A stretch of DNA of 64,000 bases from Thunnus maccoyii (GCF_910596095.1 NC_056544.1:4123655-4187654); one strand, 5' to 3'. Positions 29,761-41,900 are shown, numbered from the stretch's first letter. The notes: generated from the letters alone by a model not told the origin. Translations and numbers: made by a program.

Positions 29761-30703
29761 CATCAGTGTGCATGATGATATGAACAGACTGTGTGTATGT
29801 TCATTATATTTTGATTGAGATAGAGTTAGAGATCAGTGAGTGGAGGCAAAATGTTTTTTAGAACAACACTGTGAATGTCACCAACATTCAGTAAGATTTG
29901 TAATTATGTTAGTTGTTCTTTCAAACTATAAAGAAACTGATCAAAGCTCACATTGGGAAGGTTAAAACGAGTGTTTCAGCTTTCAACGTTTAATACAAAT
30001 AAAACATGTATTTCAATTATCAATATTTGAAAATATTTGGCCATGTTTTTTTTATTATTACCGTTTTAATTACATTGATTAAAAAGAAAAAAAAAGAACA
30101 TCAACACTTTTATTCAGCATGTCAGTTATCCTGGATTATCCTGAGTAAAGCCCACATTATTTCTGGAAAGACATATTTTCAACAGTGTGAGCACTACAAC
30201 TGAAAGCAGTGAGCAATTATTGCGTTACGATGGTGTCAGCAGCAGCAGATTTCAAAACCTTGACAAATAAAGCAAAAACTATCTGCTGGGCTAGTACTGC
30301 TTTATTAGAGCCGAGTACTAAAATGTTCTTTAAAATTTGTGTGAACTGAACCTTTAAGATGTTCTATTAGGAAAATGTGATTCATTCAAACTCATCTATA
30401 TTGTCTTTATAATGTCTTTTGTGCTTGCTAGTGTACTGTACTTTGCATTTTTTTAATTAAGAAAGGTGCAATGTAAATTAAGTTATAATAATTAGTTGCA
30501 GGGGACAACAGTGTCAGAGTATTATTGAAACTAAATATCATGTTAGTCAAACTCTAGTAAAATATTAAAATGGGAAACACTGGTTGTGTGCTGTGATTGA
30601 GCAGTATTTTAAACCTTTTAAAACACTTAACATATACATTTTGATGTCCAAATAATTAGTCAGAGAACAATTTTACACATATAGTAGATCTTCCTCTGTC
30701 TTC
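29761..30703. other. Convergent interval between BPNT2 and ANKRD45
   Basis: There is no gene here. Minus-strand AATAAA hexamers (TTTATT on the plus strand, near 30108 and 30301) could end the ANKRD45 transcript. Confidence 0.4.
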
Positions 30704-33562
30704 TTAGATCTTTCCTGCTGCTGCAGAAATAAATAAGACAATCCGCAAGTCACAAAAAGATTTAAACCATGCAATTAAACACACTTCATAACCCATACTG
30801 AGACTGTAAAATACGTGTTGTTCAGTAATACTATAGTTACTTACACTGAGCTGATAGTTTGCTGAGAATAGGCTGCAGAGTGTCCTCCATGTCTTTCCTT
30901 TGGGCCATGAAATCTGAGACTGTTGCGTTTTTGACACTTTGGATCCATTCAGACTTAGCAGAGCATGTTCGTGTACAGATGTTCTAGATGTGCACAAAAG
31001 AGACACTTCTGTATTCTTTAACTCTTAACCATTAGTGACTATGTGTTGTATTTGTCTGTAACTGACAAATACAACACATAGTCACTGATATCTTATTGTG
31101 AAACATGTACAGTAAAAAATACATTTACATTTTATAGTAACTTTGAGGAGAGTTTACACACAGTGAAAGTGTCACCACTGAGAACTATGGCTAATGAAAA
31201 CTTGATGCATGTTGTGACATAAAAATATAATATAATATTGGATCAGTGTATGATGGTGTATTTTTCTCCGCACAGGAATGACAAATTCAGGAATATTACT
31301 GCAGACGGATATTGTTATCTCTTATTTTTCTTCTTTAATGTCAAAACTTGCAGCAAATTTCTTGGTCTGTCGGCAGACAAATCACTTCTTTTATGTTAGA
31401 CTGAAACTTGAAGTAACAAATTACAGAATCAATAAGACTCTGCTGAGGATGGAAATGGAAACTGCTCCCCCTCTCTTCCCACTTTACTTTTGTTCCGTGT
31501 ATTGTTAAAAGAAGACTTTTTTAAAGATTTAAATGAGAAATGAAAGATGAAAAAAAAGAATGATAAAGGGGAGTTTTTCTTTGTGCTTGCTCATGGTGAA
31601 TGTTGGGTTTCTGTAAAGTAAAGAGTACAGTCTAGACCTGCTCTGTGTGAAAAGTGCACTAAGATAACTTCTGTTGTGATTTGGCGCTATATAAATAAAA
31701 TTGAATAAAGGCTACCCACATCTAAAGAATGACAAAAAGAAGTTAGGCCAAGTTATTGTTTAAAAACTGTCATTGTGTCTGTGAATGCATGTAGGTCATG
31801 ATGAGATATCACATGTCTTCTTGATCTATCCGAGTGCAATTTGAGTCTAACCAGTGGAGTAAATGTTCTTCTCTGCTGACAGAGGCCTATTATAGCAGAG
31901 TGTAAAATGTGCAATCATGGCAATGTTATTTTATGTAAAGGGATATTTTAATAATTAATATGTGGATTGATAACCTGTTGAATCCTGATGTACAGGACAT
32001 GTTACCTTTTCCTCCTTTGTGAGGCTCCTCTCTGGATCAGAAATCATGTCTTTAACAAAGGCTACAAATGACATCAAGCCCTTTTCAGCCTCTGCACAGA
32101 GATAAATACACATACAGGTTAATAATTTTATACATCATTGCTAATCCTGCTGTTGCTAAAGTAATGCCATAACATCAAGCCCAACACACCTGCCAGGATG
32201 AGACAGTCAGCACAGTCTGTCTTGGAGTATCTCTTGGCCAGGTCTACAGGTCTCTCCCCTCTGAAGGTCTTGGCCTGTGTATCTGCTCCCTGTTCAAGCA
32301 GAGTCCTCACTGTCTCCAGGTGACCCCAACAAGCAGCAAGGTGCAGTGATGAATAACCTGGGAAACAAAGAACATCAGACTGAGGCCATGTATAGCTGGC
32401 TCACACCAGAATAAATACAACTGTGATTATAGCAGCTGAAGAAACATACATCCTACTCTGAGAGTTCAGGCCAGCTCAGATACAACAACTGTCACTGTGT
32501 TGCACACTGAAGAGATCTGACGATGGCATTTCACAGATGCTTCCCATCCAATCTGACAGAGCTTGAGAGGGTCTGCCAGGAAGAACAGGATCAACTCCCC
32601 ATATCCAGGTGCACAAAGCTTGTAGAGACGTACTCAAGAAGACTAGAGGCTGTAATTGCTGCCAAAGGTGCTTCTACAAATTACTGAATTGAGGGTCTGA
32701 ATACTTAAATGAAGGAAAGATTTCAGCTTTTGGTTTTTAACAAATTTACAAACATTTCTAATAACGTGTCATTTGGGAAAATGACAATTTTATCGATTTA
32801 AAAGTAAATCTACAACACAATAAAGTATGCAAACAGTGAAGGGGTCTAAATACTTTCTGAATCCTCTGCATGTAGATGCACACATACATGTTCATACACC
32901 ATGTGAACGTTTATACACACGTGTTCTTATTTATTTCTGTTGATTGAATGGATTTAAATTGAACATTGGGGAATTTAATGAATAAAAAAGACCATAATTT
33001 ATTAAAAATGAATTATCCTCATTGGTCATCACTATGTTAACCAGAGTTAGTGAGAAACCAGGCATTTTAGTGCTGTGTGGTATTTTATATCTCCAGTTGT
33101 ATGTATAGATGTATATTATGGTATGAAACAAAAAGACATTTAAAGCTAATTTGACTTTATTTCACGCTTAGTTGCTTCGAGGTGGACTCAAAGAAGTGTT
33201 TCAGTTATTTAGTGTTTGTGTAGTCCAACTTATTTAGTGGCTAAAGCACTTTTTTCTCTTTTGTTGTTATACAATTTAAATGAACTGAACAGTAATAAGC
33301 TTAGAAAAGTGGCCAGTGACTCACCTCTGACAGTCTGCTCATTGACCTGAGCTCCGTTATTGAGCAGTTCAGAGACGATGGCGCTGCTGCCCAGCATGGA
33401 GGCAGCTAACAGAGCATTTCTCCCAGCCTCGTCCTTCTTTCCGAATAAGTCAAATTCTTCCTGCGACTCTTCTGTAACAGTCTCACGTTCAAAACACTGC
33501 TTAATCGACTCCAAGTCCCCAGACAACACATATTTAAAGATTTCTTCCTGTATCGATGTCAT
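30704..33562 (-). CDS. ankrd45: Ankyrin repeat domain-containing protein 45 (ANKRD45), 5 coding exons
   Basis: It encodes a small ankyrin-repeat protein linked to cilia in vertebrates; the biochemical role is not settled. Exons on the minus strand are 33562-33325, 32357-32190, 32091-32006, 30983-30845 and 30720-30704. The product is 215 aa. Three ankyrin-like units are visible: AGRNALLAASMLGSSAIV (about 44-75), YSSLHLAACWGHLETV (about 80-112) and a degenerate one, ERPVDLAKRYSKTDCADCL. After them come AEKGLMSFVAFVKDMIS and AKSEWIQSV...MAQRKDMEDTLQPILSKL, matching the human C-terminal region. The start MTSIQEE at 33562 was chosen by domain position; an in-frame ATG at 33601 would add 13 residues. 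The last exon is tiny and follows a CAGCAGCAG acceptor, so its border is the least certain part. An RFX X-box lies upstream. Confidence 0.88.
31034..31086. repeat. Perfect 23-bp inverted repeat with 7-nt loop (ANKRD45 intron 3)
   Basis: The left arm 31034-31056 and the right arm 31064-31086 are exact reverse complements, separated by TGTAACT. In the ANKRD45 transcript the hairpin ends 51 nt before the exon 4 acceptor. The arms are shorter than a typical pre-microRNA and fully paired, so I do not call it a microRNA. Confidence 0.95.
31618..31707 (+). mobile_element. LINE-like 3' tail fragment (ANKRD45 intron 3)
   Basis: The stretch 'agagtacagtctagacctgc' to 'ggcgctatataaataaaattgaat' is a tail pattern I know from fish non-LTR elements. 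Its ending is related to that at about 5805-5852. Only the tail is present. Confidence 0.55.
32520..32870 (+). mobile_element. Tc1/mariner 3' fragment with transposase C-terminus
   Basis: It is a 5'-truncated Tc1-like element in ANKRD45 intron 1. Plus-strand codons 32541-32684 read FPSNLTELERVCQEEQ... and ...RRLEAVIAAKGASTNY, then a stop at 32685-32687: 48 codons without interruption. This is the typical C-terminus of fish Tc1 transposases. After it come the usual 3' region ('gagggtctgaatacttaaat') and the terminal repeat 'ggggtctaaatactttctgaat', ending near 32870. The N-terminal and catalytic DDE parts are missing, so it cannot move by itself. Confidence 0.85.
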
Positions 33563-33616
33563 TACGCACACACTTGTTTTATCTACCAGTCCGGCCCGCA
33601 TAGGCTGAAATGTACT

Positions 33617-33630
33617 GTTACCATGGTTAC
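33617..33630 (-). promoter_or_regulatory. RFX X-box upstream of ANKRD45
   Basis: On the minus strand the sequence is GTAACCATGGTAAC, an exact match to the X-box GTNRCC-N2-RGYAAC. It lies 55-68 nt upstream of the chosen ANKRD45 ATG in the sense orientation. X-boxes bound by RFX factors close to the start site mark ciliary genes. Confidence 0.6.
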
Positions 33631-34410
33631 AGCGTCACCTCGTGCTTAAAGCTTTGAGTTTAATGAAACTGTTACAGAAATTCTTACTGTTCACGGACTT
33701 AAAAAACATTCAATAACAGACAAAAAACTTTTTGGGGGGTAAAACATGAACCAATATGCTATCTGAAGTATTAGAAAAATATCAATAATAGCCTTCATAT
33801 GACAACAGCTGAGTCAGTGTTAGTTAATTTATTTGACAGGGAAATAAAGCCTTTTATCACAAGTATCCAGAAATGGGCTTTTTAGTGGCAAAAAGGTATC
33901 AACACGTGCTTTCAAAAAGTAGCATTTATTATTTTCTTTATGTTGTCTGTTCTATTTAGCACTTTGAGTTTCTCTGTGAATAACAAATGTATTATTATGA
34001 TTTATTATAACTTTGTAGCATGAAGGGACGTGTGCAGGCTATATTGACCTCCCAGCTGCAGGTTTACATCCATTCTGTGTTTTTTACTACCTCTGTGATA
34101 TTATGGATAGTAAAATGTTGATTTCAGTATTTACATAATGCTTATAACTTTCATTGCTGGTCGTTTTGGATGTATTAATTTAATCAATTTCTCATTGGGT
34201 TAATTTGACCGCTTATGAAACTACACTAACTGCATCAAACTCTATCGCCTCAATTACAAATGTTAGCATTTAACTCTAATTCGATGTCATTTGATAATGA
34301 CTGTCTTATCTATTTGTGTCTACTTTCTATCTATTAAGATCATCTTTAAAAACAATGGCTTCGTTATGGCACTTTCGACCCCACGTATACTAAGAAGCAA
34401 TGCACGCGGC

Positions 34411-34482
34411 GGTTCTATGGTGTAATGGTTAGCACTCTGGACTCTGAATCCAGCGATCCGAGTTCAAATCTCGGTAGGACCT
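34411..34482 (+). tRNA. tRNA-Gln (anticodon CTG)
   Basis: This is a 72-nt cytosolic tRNA-Gln. The acceptor GGTTCTA pairs with TAGGACC (one T-G wobble), the D arm is TGGTGTAATGGTTAGCA, the anticodon arm is CTCTGGACTCTGAATCCAG (CTG), the T arm is CCGAGTTCAAATCTCGG, and the discriminator is T. A TTTTTT pol III terminator starts three nucleotides after the gene, at 34485. Confidence 0.96.
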
Positions 34483-34484
34483 AA

Positions 34485-34490
34485 TTTTTT
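34485..34490 (+). terminator. Pol III terminator of tRNA-Gln
   Basis: Six T residues directly follow the tRNA-Gln 3' end, the standard pol III termination signal. Confidence 0.8.
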
Positions 34491-35569
34491 AACGTCAAGA
34501 TCAAGGATTTGTTCGAGGTTTGATTAGTTACTTGATATAATTAAAACACAACAACCATGAATTAACATGAATCAAGGTGATCAATCACAATACCTCGTAG
34601 CACATACAGCTACGTATTTTTTGGAGACATTTCATCTGTAGAGAGACAAAAGGCATCTATCATTCCTCTCGTGAGTTAACTTATCTTTAATGATGTCAAA
34701 AATACTTTGAAAACGATAAAGTTGATGTACAACGCCATCATAAAACTAGTAAGGATCGATGGCCAAGTGGTATAACCTGATCACGTATGACCCACACTAT
34801 TCATTAACAGGAGTCACTTACAACCGGGTTATCAAGAAGTCATTTATTTATTTATTGTCCTGTACAACCTGAATTTCAAATAAGCTAGGGCAACAACACG
34901 TGTGTTGATGAGTAGGCCTGTTTACACATCTCTGCTATGATTCTATGTGTGGAGAAACGTTTTAAGTGAAGCAATCTTCTGTTTATGAAATGTTTTCTTA
35001 TCATAACGCAACAGTTAGATCTACATGATCACTCATCATTTGTCATTTATCACTGTCGTAAACGTATTAAGTGAATTCAGACATGTGTGCAGATAAGTAG
35101 AAATGAAAAAAAAAAAATACACAGAATTGTAATTTTATGAACGCATTAAGCTCATAGTGAATATTATCTGACATGCAAGCAGAGAGATCCTGAACTTCTC
35201 CCAAAATAACATAATATACTAGATAATGTTGATGATAAGCACCGTTGCAATGGGGACTTTTAACTTTTTGCGGGTTACCTTCCGGAAGTATCAAAAGCGG
35301 AACTATCAAAACATTTCATCTCTTGAGAAACATTGTGGACAACATTGCTAGATAATTTAAGTTCATTTACAATATTGCTTATTCACTTTTTAATTAATAT
35401 TTATTTATTTTTCTCTCTTAATTTCTGTATTATGTTTTTTACATTGTACAATTTTCTGTCTACTTGTGTTTTGTGATTATTTCATTTTATCTCCCTGTAT
35501 AAATAATTGCATTACAAGTGTTGTTAATAAAGTTTTTTTTTTTTTTTTTAAAGCGTCGGAATAGGAGGA

Positions 35570-35837
35570 GGGTCCTGTCTGCATGGTAACCATAGATTTG
35601 CGGAAATTTACGAAACGAGCCGCTTCAAAATATTCTTCTCTCGCTGTTTTATTGTGTGACAACACTAAGGTTAAGGTGTGGTTAGGTGTAGATACAAAAC
35701 CACTTCATTGCGGTTTAGGAAAGATCATGGTTTGGGTTAAAATGACCACTTGAAACGTGGTGTGGATTAAAGTTACTGCTTCCTTGCAAATCTCGCGAGA
35801 GCTTCGTAAATCTAGGGTTACCATCCAGACAGGACCC
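35570..35837. mobile_element. Inverted-repeat (MITE-like) element at the TRNAU1AP promoter
   Basis: The left end 35570-35613 begins GGGTCCTGTCTGCATGGTAA, and the right end, read in reverse complement from 35837, begins GGGTCCTGTCTGGATGGTAA. The arms continue to match through the TAGATTT block, about 35 bp with few differences. The interior is non-coding. The right arm side contains the TCTCGCGAGA element. The family is unknown to me. Confidence 0.65.
35791..35800 (+). promoter_or_regulatory. TCTCGCGAGA promoter element
   Basis: This is a perfect 10-bp palindrome 136 nt upstream of the TRNAU1AP start codon. The motif is a known core element of CpG-rich, TATA-less housekeeping promoters and is bound by BANP. 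It lies inside the inverted-repeat element at 35570-35837. Confidence 0.65.
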
Positions 35838-35935
35838 AGGAAGAGGAACCGCAAGTAGGCCTGTTTGGCGTGAACGCTCGGGGAAACTTTTAACGTTATA
35901 AACATTTCAGTTTGGTCTAGATCCTCACATTCAAG

Positions 35936-38900
35936 ATGTTCAACAGACAGACGAGCCTGTGGATGGGTGATGTATGTTGGAAGTTTCTTGTTTCTTTCAG
36001 TGTGGGATCGTTAGCTTAGCTTGTTAGCTATGCATGCTGCTATGCTTGCTCGTTTAGCGTTATGTTAGCAACGGCGTGTGACCCTTGTCGTAAAAGGTTA
36101 GACTGAACTCTGCTCTAAAGCACTTGGTCGGTAGAAACTGGATGAACACACTTCATCAAAACACAGTATAACGTTAAACGTTGATGGTCAAATGATACAT
36201 CAAACACTTACTCCTTGTCCGTTAACGTTAAGCTCCTCACCTTGTAGCAAGCATCAGCTAATGTCGGTAAAGTTCACAGTTAATGTGTATAGTGTGAAAT
36301 CTCTGAGCTCTAATATCGGCAGAGGGTTGAGTTGAGTTTGGAGGATATTTCCAGAACTGTAACTTTGTAACTGAATTAAATAAACAAAAATAACTGACAC
36401 CTTGAAGTTGACGTCACGCGTTAGTTATACGTAGTTACAGTAACAAGTGTGATTCATTGCCTATTATCATTTCGCTTTGCATACAAACATTGCTTTCCAA
36501 CGTTATCTCGAAAGTTAAGCTAAGAAGTGGTTAGTGTTAATTAAGTACAGCAACTATGCAAGTGTTTATCTTAGCTAAACTACTGCCAGTTTCAATCATA
36601 ATTGTTGAAAGATAAGAGGTACAATAAACAAGAATGAGAGACGAGACAAAACACGACGATCAAGTTAGCTTCAAGTTCAGCGTTAAAGGAAACATGAATA
36701 ATGATATTTAGTGGCTCATTCCCCGTTTTTTCAATACTTAAACTTTTGAAAAAGTGTTAGACACCATTATTAATAACGGCTGAATTCCATTTATGTTTGG
36801 ATTTTCTTATGTCTTTGTGCCGCGCATTCTGCCTCTTTTGCATTGGGTTTCTGGGACACCTCAATGGATCATCATTTAATGTTATTATTTACATCTGTGC
36901 TTTTCATGCCGTAACCATTTAAAATGGCTTTCTTACACAACATTCTAAAAATGTCCCAAGCATGCCACTTTGAAGCTACAAGTGTATCAACAAGTGTTAT
37001 AAAGGACCATGGATGCTAGTTTTGTCATAATTTTATAATAATCGTATACAGTTTGTACATTGAACATTTGTTTATGGTTAAAATTTGATGAATATAACAT
37101 GTCTTTGCATGTGTGTTTAGTTGGACCCATACATGGATGAGAACTTCATCAAGCAGGCCTTCAGCGCTATGGGCGAATCACCGTTTGGAGTCAAGATCAT
37201 CACTCACAGGATAACAGGGTAGGATATACAGAACACCAACCTCTGTGTGACAGCTTTGAAGGCAACTGCTACAATATTAGATATGCTGGTGGTTTAGTAG
37301 AGCTGGCTCACCTCCACCATAAATGACGACCTGCTGTTTTAAGACCAACCTACTGCTCACCCTTACAACAACAGGATTGATGGCAAAATCACTTGTTTCT
37401 CTGGTACATAGCTCTGTCCACCGCACAAGTTCACACCTCTCTTATATTCCTTATAGTAACCTCACTTCATTTACTTCCTGACAGTGTTGATTATCTTTTT
37501 CAAAGTGTCCTTTTAGTGTTCTTATTTTAGTTCATGATCTTTTTTTAACTTGCCGAGTGTGTGCCGAGCGTCTTTGAGTATCTTGAAGAGTGCTCTATAA
37601 ATAAATATGTATTCATTATCCATTCACATGTGGCTTTATAAAAAAAGATATTTATAGAAAGTAGCTTCTCCTCACCTGTCTCTAACATGCTGTCCTCTTG
37701 TGCAGGGGTTCAGCAGGATACTGCTTTGTGGAGCTGGCGGATGAAGCAAGTGTCGACCGCTGTGTCCAAAGACTCAATGGAAAACTGGTTCCTGGATCAA
37801 ACCCGGTCAGTTCTATGCTGTTATTGCAAAATACCTACTAATATGTCTTTTAATGTACCACTTTCCGCAATATATAATTATTGTTTCTCCATAAATATAT
37901 AAATTCTATTGACAATTTAATACTGCCTTCCTCTTTTTTTCAGTATTAGACTTTATGATATCAAGCAGTATTTAATTGTTGATCTGAGTGTGGATAGTGG
38001 AGCTCAACTAGTCTTGGTCCTCCTTTGCTACGACAGAAATACAACAGTACTGGATACTTAGAAGTCGATGTGATGTGAGGTTTTCATTTTGCTCTGTAAA
38101 AACACCAGATTCTTGTTAATACTTAAGTGAAATGTGGCACATTTGTTCAATTTGCTGTTTGTGTTGCTTTCACTACCACTATTGTGCTTTTCCCAGTCAA
38201 TTTAAACAAAGAAGCAAAACTAAATAGCAGTTACAGATACCATTAAGTGAAAATATGTTCTGTATTGGCTGCAGTGACAGGAAATCTACTCGGGGATCTG
38301 GTGATGTAAAACAAAAAGAAAAACTTTGCCACCTTGAAAACGTTCCAAGTCTCAGGCGGCGTGTAAAGTTGTGAGCTGTAGCTGCTTGCTAGTGAATTTG
38401 AAATGCTGTCGGCCCTGTGAGCCGGCCAAGCTAGTGGGCTCCCCTGTTCACCTGCTGCTGAAGGTGGCTGAGAGGCTGCTTGTACATGAATGTACTTTGT
38501 TTGAAGCTGGGGAATAGAGTCTCTGGTAGGAACTAACTGAGGAATGGGCTAAAGGCTGGTCTGGGTGGTGGAGGTATGTAAACCCAAATAACAACAACCA
38601 TAATAACTCCACTCTCTATTTCCAGCAATATCAGTGCTATACTACACGTCTTTGGTGTGTGAGGTTGGCTTAGTGTGTGTTTTCTCTCCCCCCTGTGCAG
38701 CCCCGGAAGTTTAAGCTAAACTATGCCACCTACGGCAAACGGCCAGAGGCAGGGTAAGATATGATTCTACATTTAACTTTTGCATCTTACTGTTGAGTCT
38801 AAGTTTAAGAAATGCTACACACTTATGTTGTTTCTGTGGAGATGAATTAATAATGATGCCATCATCTCTGTCATGTTGGCCAAGGCAGGGCACTCTGGTT

Positions 38901-41900
38901 GAAATCAATATTACAATATTATTGAGAGTATTTTTCTGATATATCACAGTTTGGTAAATGTGAAAAAATATAAATATAAAATAATCTAATCGATATTTAG
39001 TGCAATGAGTCTTCATACATGGAATACAAACACTCTAAAGCCCCCACACACCCACAGCCCATCCACACACGTGGTTTCACTTATGTCGCCAATGTCATCT
39101 GGCAAGTTGCTGTATTGGCCAATCATATGCATGCAAGCACACATTCCTGGTGGATTTCTTTGTAAAATCCTGCCTGTGAGTTTTACAAACCGGTGCGCAG
39201 TGTTTTGGCTTCTAAGTCCTTAAAAGCATGAATCTGTAACTCCAACTTGACTTCCTGGATCGCATTTCATTGTCTCGCTGGTACCTCAAACGACACACTC
39301 CCACCATTGTAGCCCCCCTACGTCGTAGTGCCGGATTGCCTGATTTGGTGTGAATACAGCCCAAGACTGTGTGGGCTGTACTTGATTGACAGCTCCCTCA
39401 GTCTCCCGTTGCCACTATTGCACCTGCTATGGCTGGGCAGTTATTGTCACATGCAGTTTGATGACATCATGTAATTGCCAGCATACCGTAGCTCCAACCA
39501 AGTTCAACATATGTATAATTAGTGAGAGTGATTGAAAATACCTGCATGGATGAGCAGGACCTTTTTTAAAGGGAGTTTCTTGAAAACAAACAGAAGTTAT
39601 GTTTACATTGAAACTGTAGACTTTTACAGCTACATTGTCATCATCTTTTCAAATTTTCCAAAGTCAAATTGGCTTAAAGTTTGATTATTGTGCAGGAGTA
39701 AACAATAGAAACTATATAAATGCAGCAGTACTTGTAGGTTAGCGTGTAGCCTCAGTGAAATGATGGTCCTCGGTGAGCTGTGTTTAGGCAGGTGAAAGAC
39801 AAATGGACAAACAGGAATAAATGAATTAACAGTGTTGGCATCTGCATAGATTTTTGTAAACAATCTATTAATAGTGTGAAGAATTTTCATATCAGTGCTT
39901 CCCTCACTTTTTTGTCTGTTTGACTGCTGCATGTATGCAAATGATGTACTTTTATGCGTGTGTATGCAAATTACATCAAGAACATCAAGAAATGAAAGAG
40001 ACAGTACAGGTTTGAGGGAAATGTTCCCATTCCCATGCCTCAGTTGTGTCCCTGATTTAAAAGAATAAAATGGTAAAATTTCCCAGAAGCCTGCTGTCCC
40101 TTTAATGCTTGACAGTAATATCTGTGTATAAAAGGTGATAGATTTGATGTAAAGTGTTTACTTCTCTCAGGCCGGAGTTCTCAGTGTTTGTGGGCGACTT
40201 GGCCTCTGAGGTGGACGACTTCCAGCTGCACCAGGTTTTTAAGAAGTACCCCTCCTGCAAGGGAGCCAAAGTAGTCACTGACCAGTATGGATACTCCAGG
40301 TACGTCAGCTCACAGGTGGACCAGACGACGCCATGGCTTTAGTGATGTTAGATGTATTCTGCTTAACATTGGAAGATTTCTTGAACTATATATTATTTAT
40401 TTTATTTCTTTGATATGGTGTATTCTGTTCTGGATTGAATATTATATAAAAAATGTCCTGGTTTCTGTGATGTAATGAATATTTGCATAGCGGTGCAATG
40501 GACATTGACCTCCAGTACATCTTCATCTATTTTCGAAAAAGGCTGAAAAAAAATGTTTTCTTGCCGTCTTATGCTAAAACTATTGTTTTCCCCATATAGG
40601 CTAAGCAAGAGCAACTCACAATTCAAGTGATGCTACCTCATGTTAAAAGTAAAACAACAAGTTTCAGTTCTACCATAATAATACCCATTATATTCTGTTT
40701 CTCATTATAAGGTGATTAAATGCCAAGTATGGAGTGTGTGGTGATGAGGATAGAAGGGCTGACTGTTGTTTGACTTGCAGAGGCTACGGCTTTGTTAAGT
40801 TTGGAGAGGAGAGCGAGCAGAAGAAGGCGATCGAGGAGTGCCAGGGTACGATGCTCGGGGGTAAACCGCTCAGACTCAGTATCGCTGTAGCAAAGAGGTA
40901 AGATACTGCACATCATCTCATCAGTCCATAGAAAGGTATGATCAAGGATCTTAATCGTATAATTTTAGAAGTGTAAGTATATTCAGATAAAGGAAGTAAC
41001 ACATAACAATAAACTTTTTCTTTGAAACTTCAAACCTGCACCCCAAAGCCATCCATAGGTGACACTCTTATTCCAGACTATGTTCATGTTTTCTGAATTT
41101 AGACCCATTAATATTCAATTGAAACACATAACATTTTGTTGCATGAATGTTTAAATCAGATGTCTAATTTTGATGACATGAGATGTGAGTATTATTGAAA
41201 CTTATATCTATTTTTATTATTTTGCAGCCAGAAGATGAGCAACTACCATGGGGGCCAGGGCCAGAATTACCATAGCAACTACAACCAGTCCCAGTCCAGT
41301 TACTATGGCAGTAACAGCGGCGGGGGTCAGGGGGGTTACTACTCTCAGTGGGGGGGCTACGACCAGTACGGCGGCTACAACAACAGCGGCTATAACAGCG
41401 GCTATAATAGTGGATACGGCAGTGGCTACAACTACAACTATGGGCCATATGGATACCCCCCACCAGGCCATGTGATGCCACCACCTCCCATGGGGATGCC
41501 ACCCACTGACATGTCAGGAGCTGTAGAGGTCAGTGAAATACTTGGATACTCATGCTCAAATGGAAGTTATACCATATAATATATGGAATGCTCATATCCT
41601 TAAGCTACGAGCTAAAAATGATATCTGAGCAACATAAGATAGTTCAGTCTTTTCATGTGTTTTCAGCAGTTATTTTCTAACATGTATAATGTGTTTGAAA
41701 AGAAATCTCTGGTTTTCCTTTACATGGACTTAAATCAAATAACTCACTGACACAAACCAGCATATATGACACAAGAGGTGCACAAATGTTCTGATAGTAG
41801 TGCAACTATCTTGGATGTAAATATGTGCCTTTATGCTCTTGTAGCATGATTGTGTCCATTCAGATTTCTTGTTAAAGGCATATATTTTCAAAGTTGATGT

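Larger units (their letters stand above)
33631..35935. other. Divergent interval between ANKRD45 and TRNAU1AP
   Basis: There is no protein gene here. The interval holds the tRNA-Gln gene at 34411, a tRNA-like A-box scrap near 34758, a poly-T tract at 35532-35549, an inverted-repeat element at 35570-35837 and the TRNAU1AP promoter. Confidence 0.6.

Noticed and set aside
31034-31086. MicroRNA precursor
   Set aside because: Arms of only 23 bp, fully paired, with a 7-nt loop; too short for a normal pre-microRNA stem. Kept as an inverted repeat only.
41164-41502. Long Val/Ala-rich and Cys/Ser-rich frames on the minus strand
   Set aside because: They are the antisense of the repetitive TRNAU1AP exon 7; the plus-strand frame continues the known protein.
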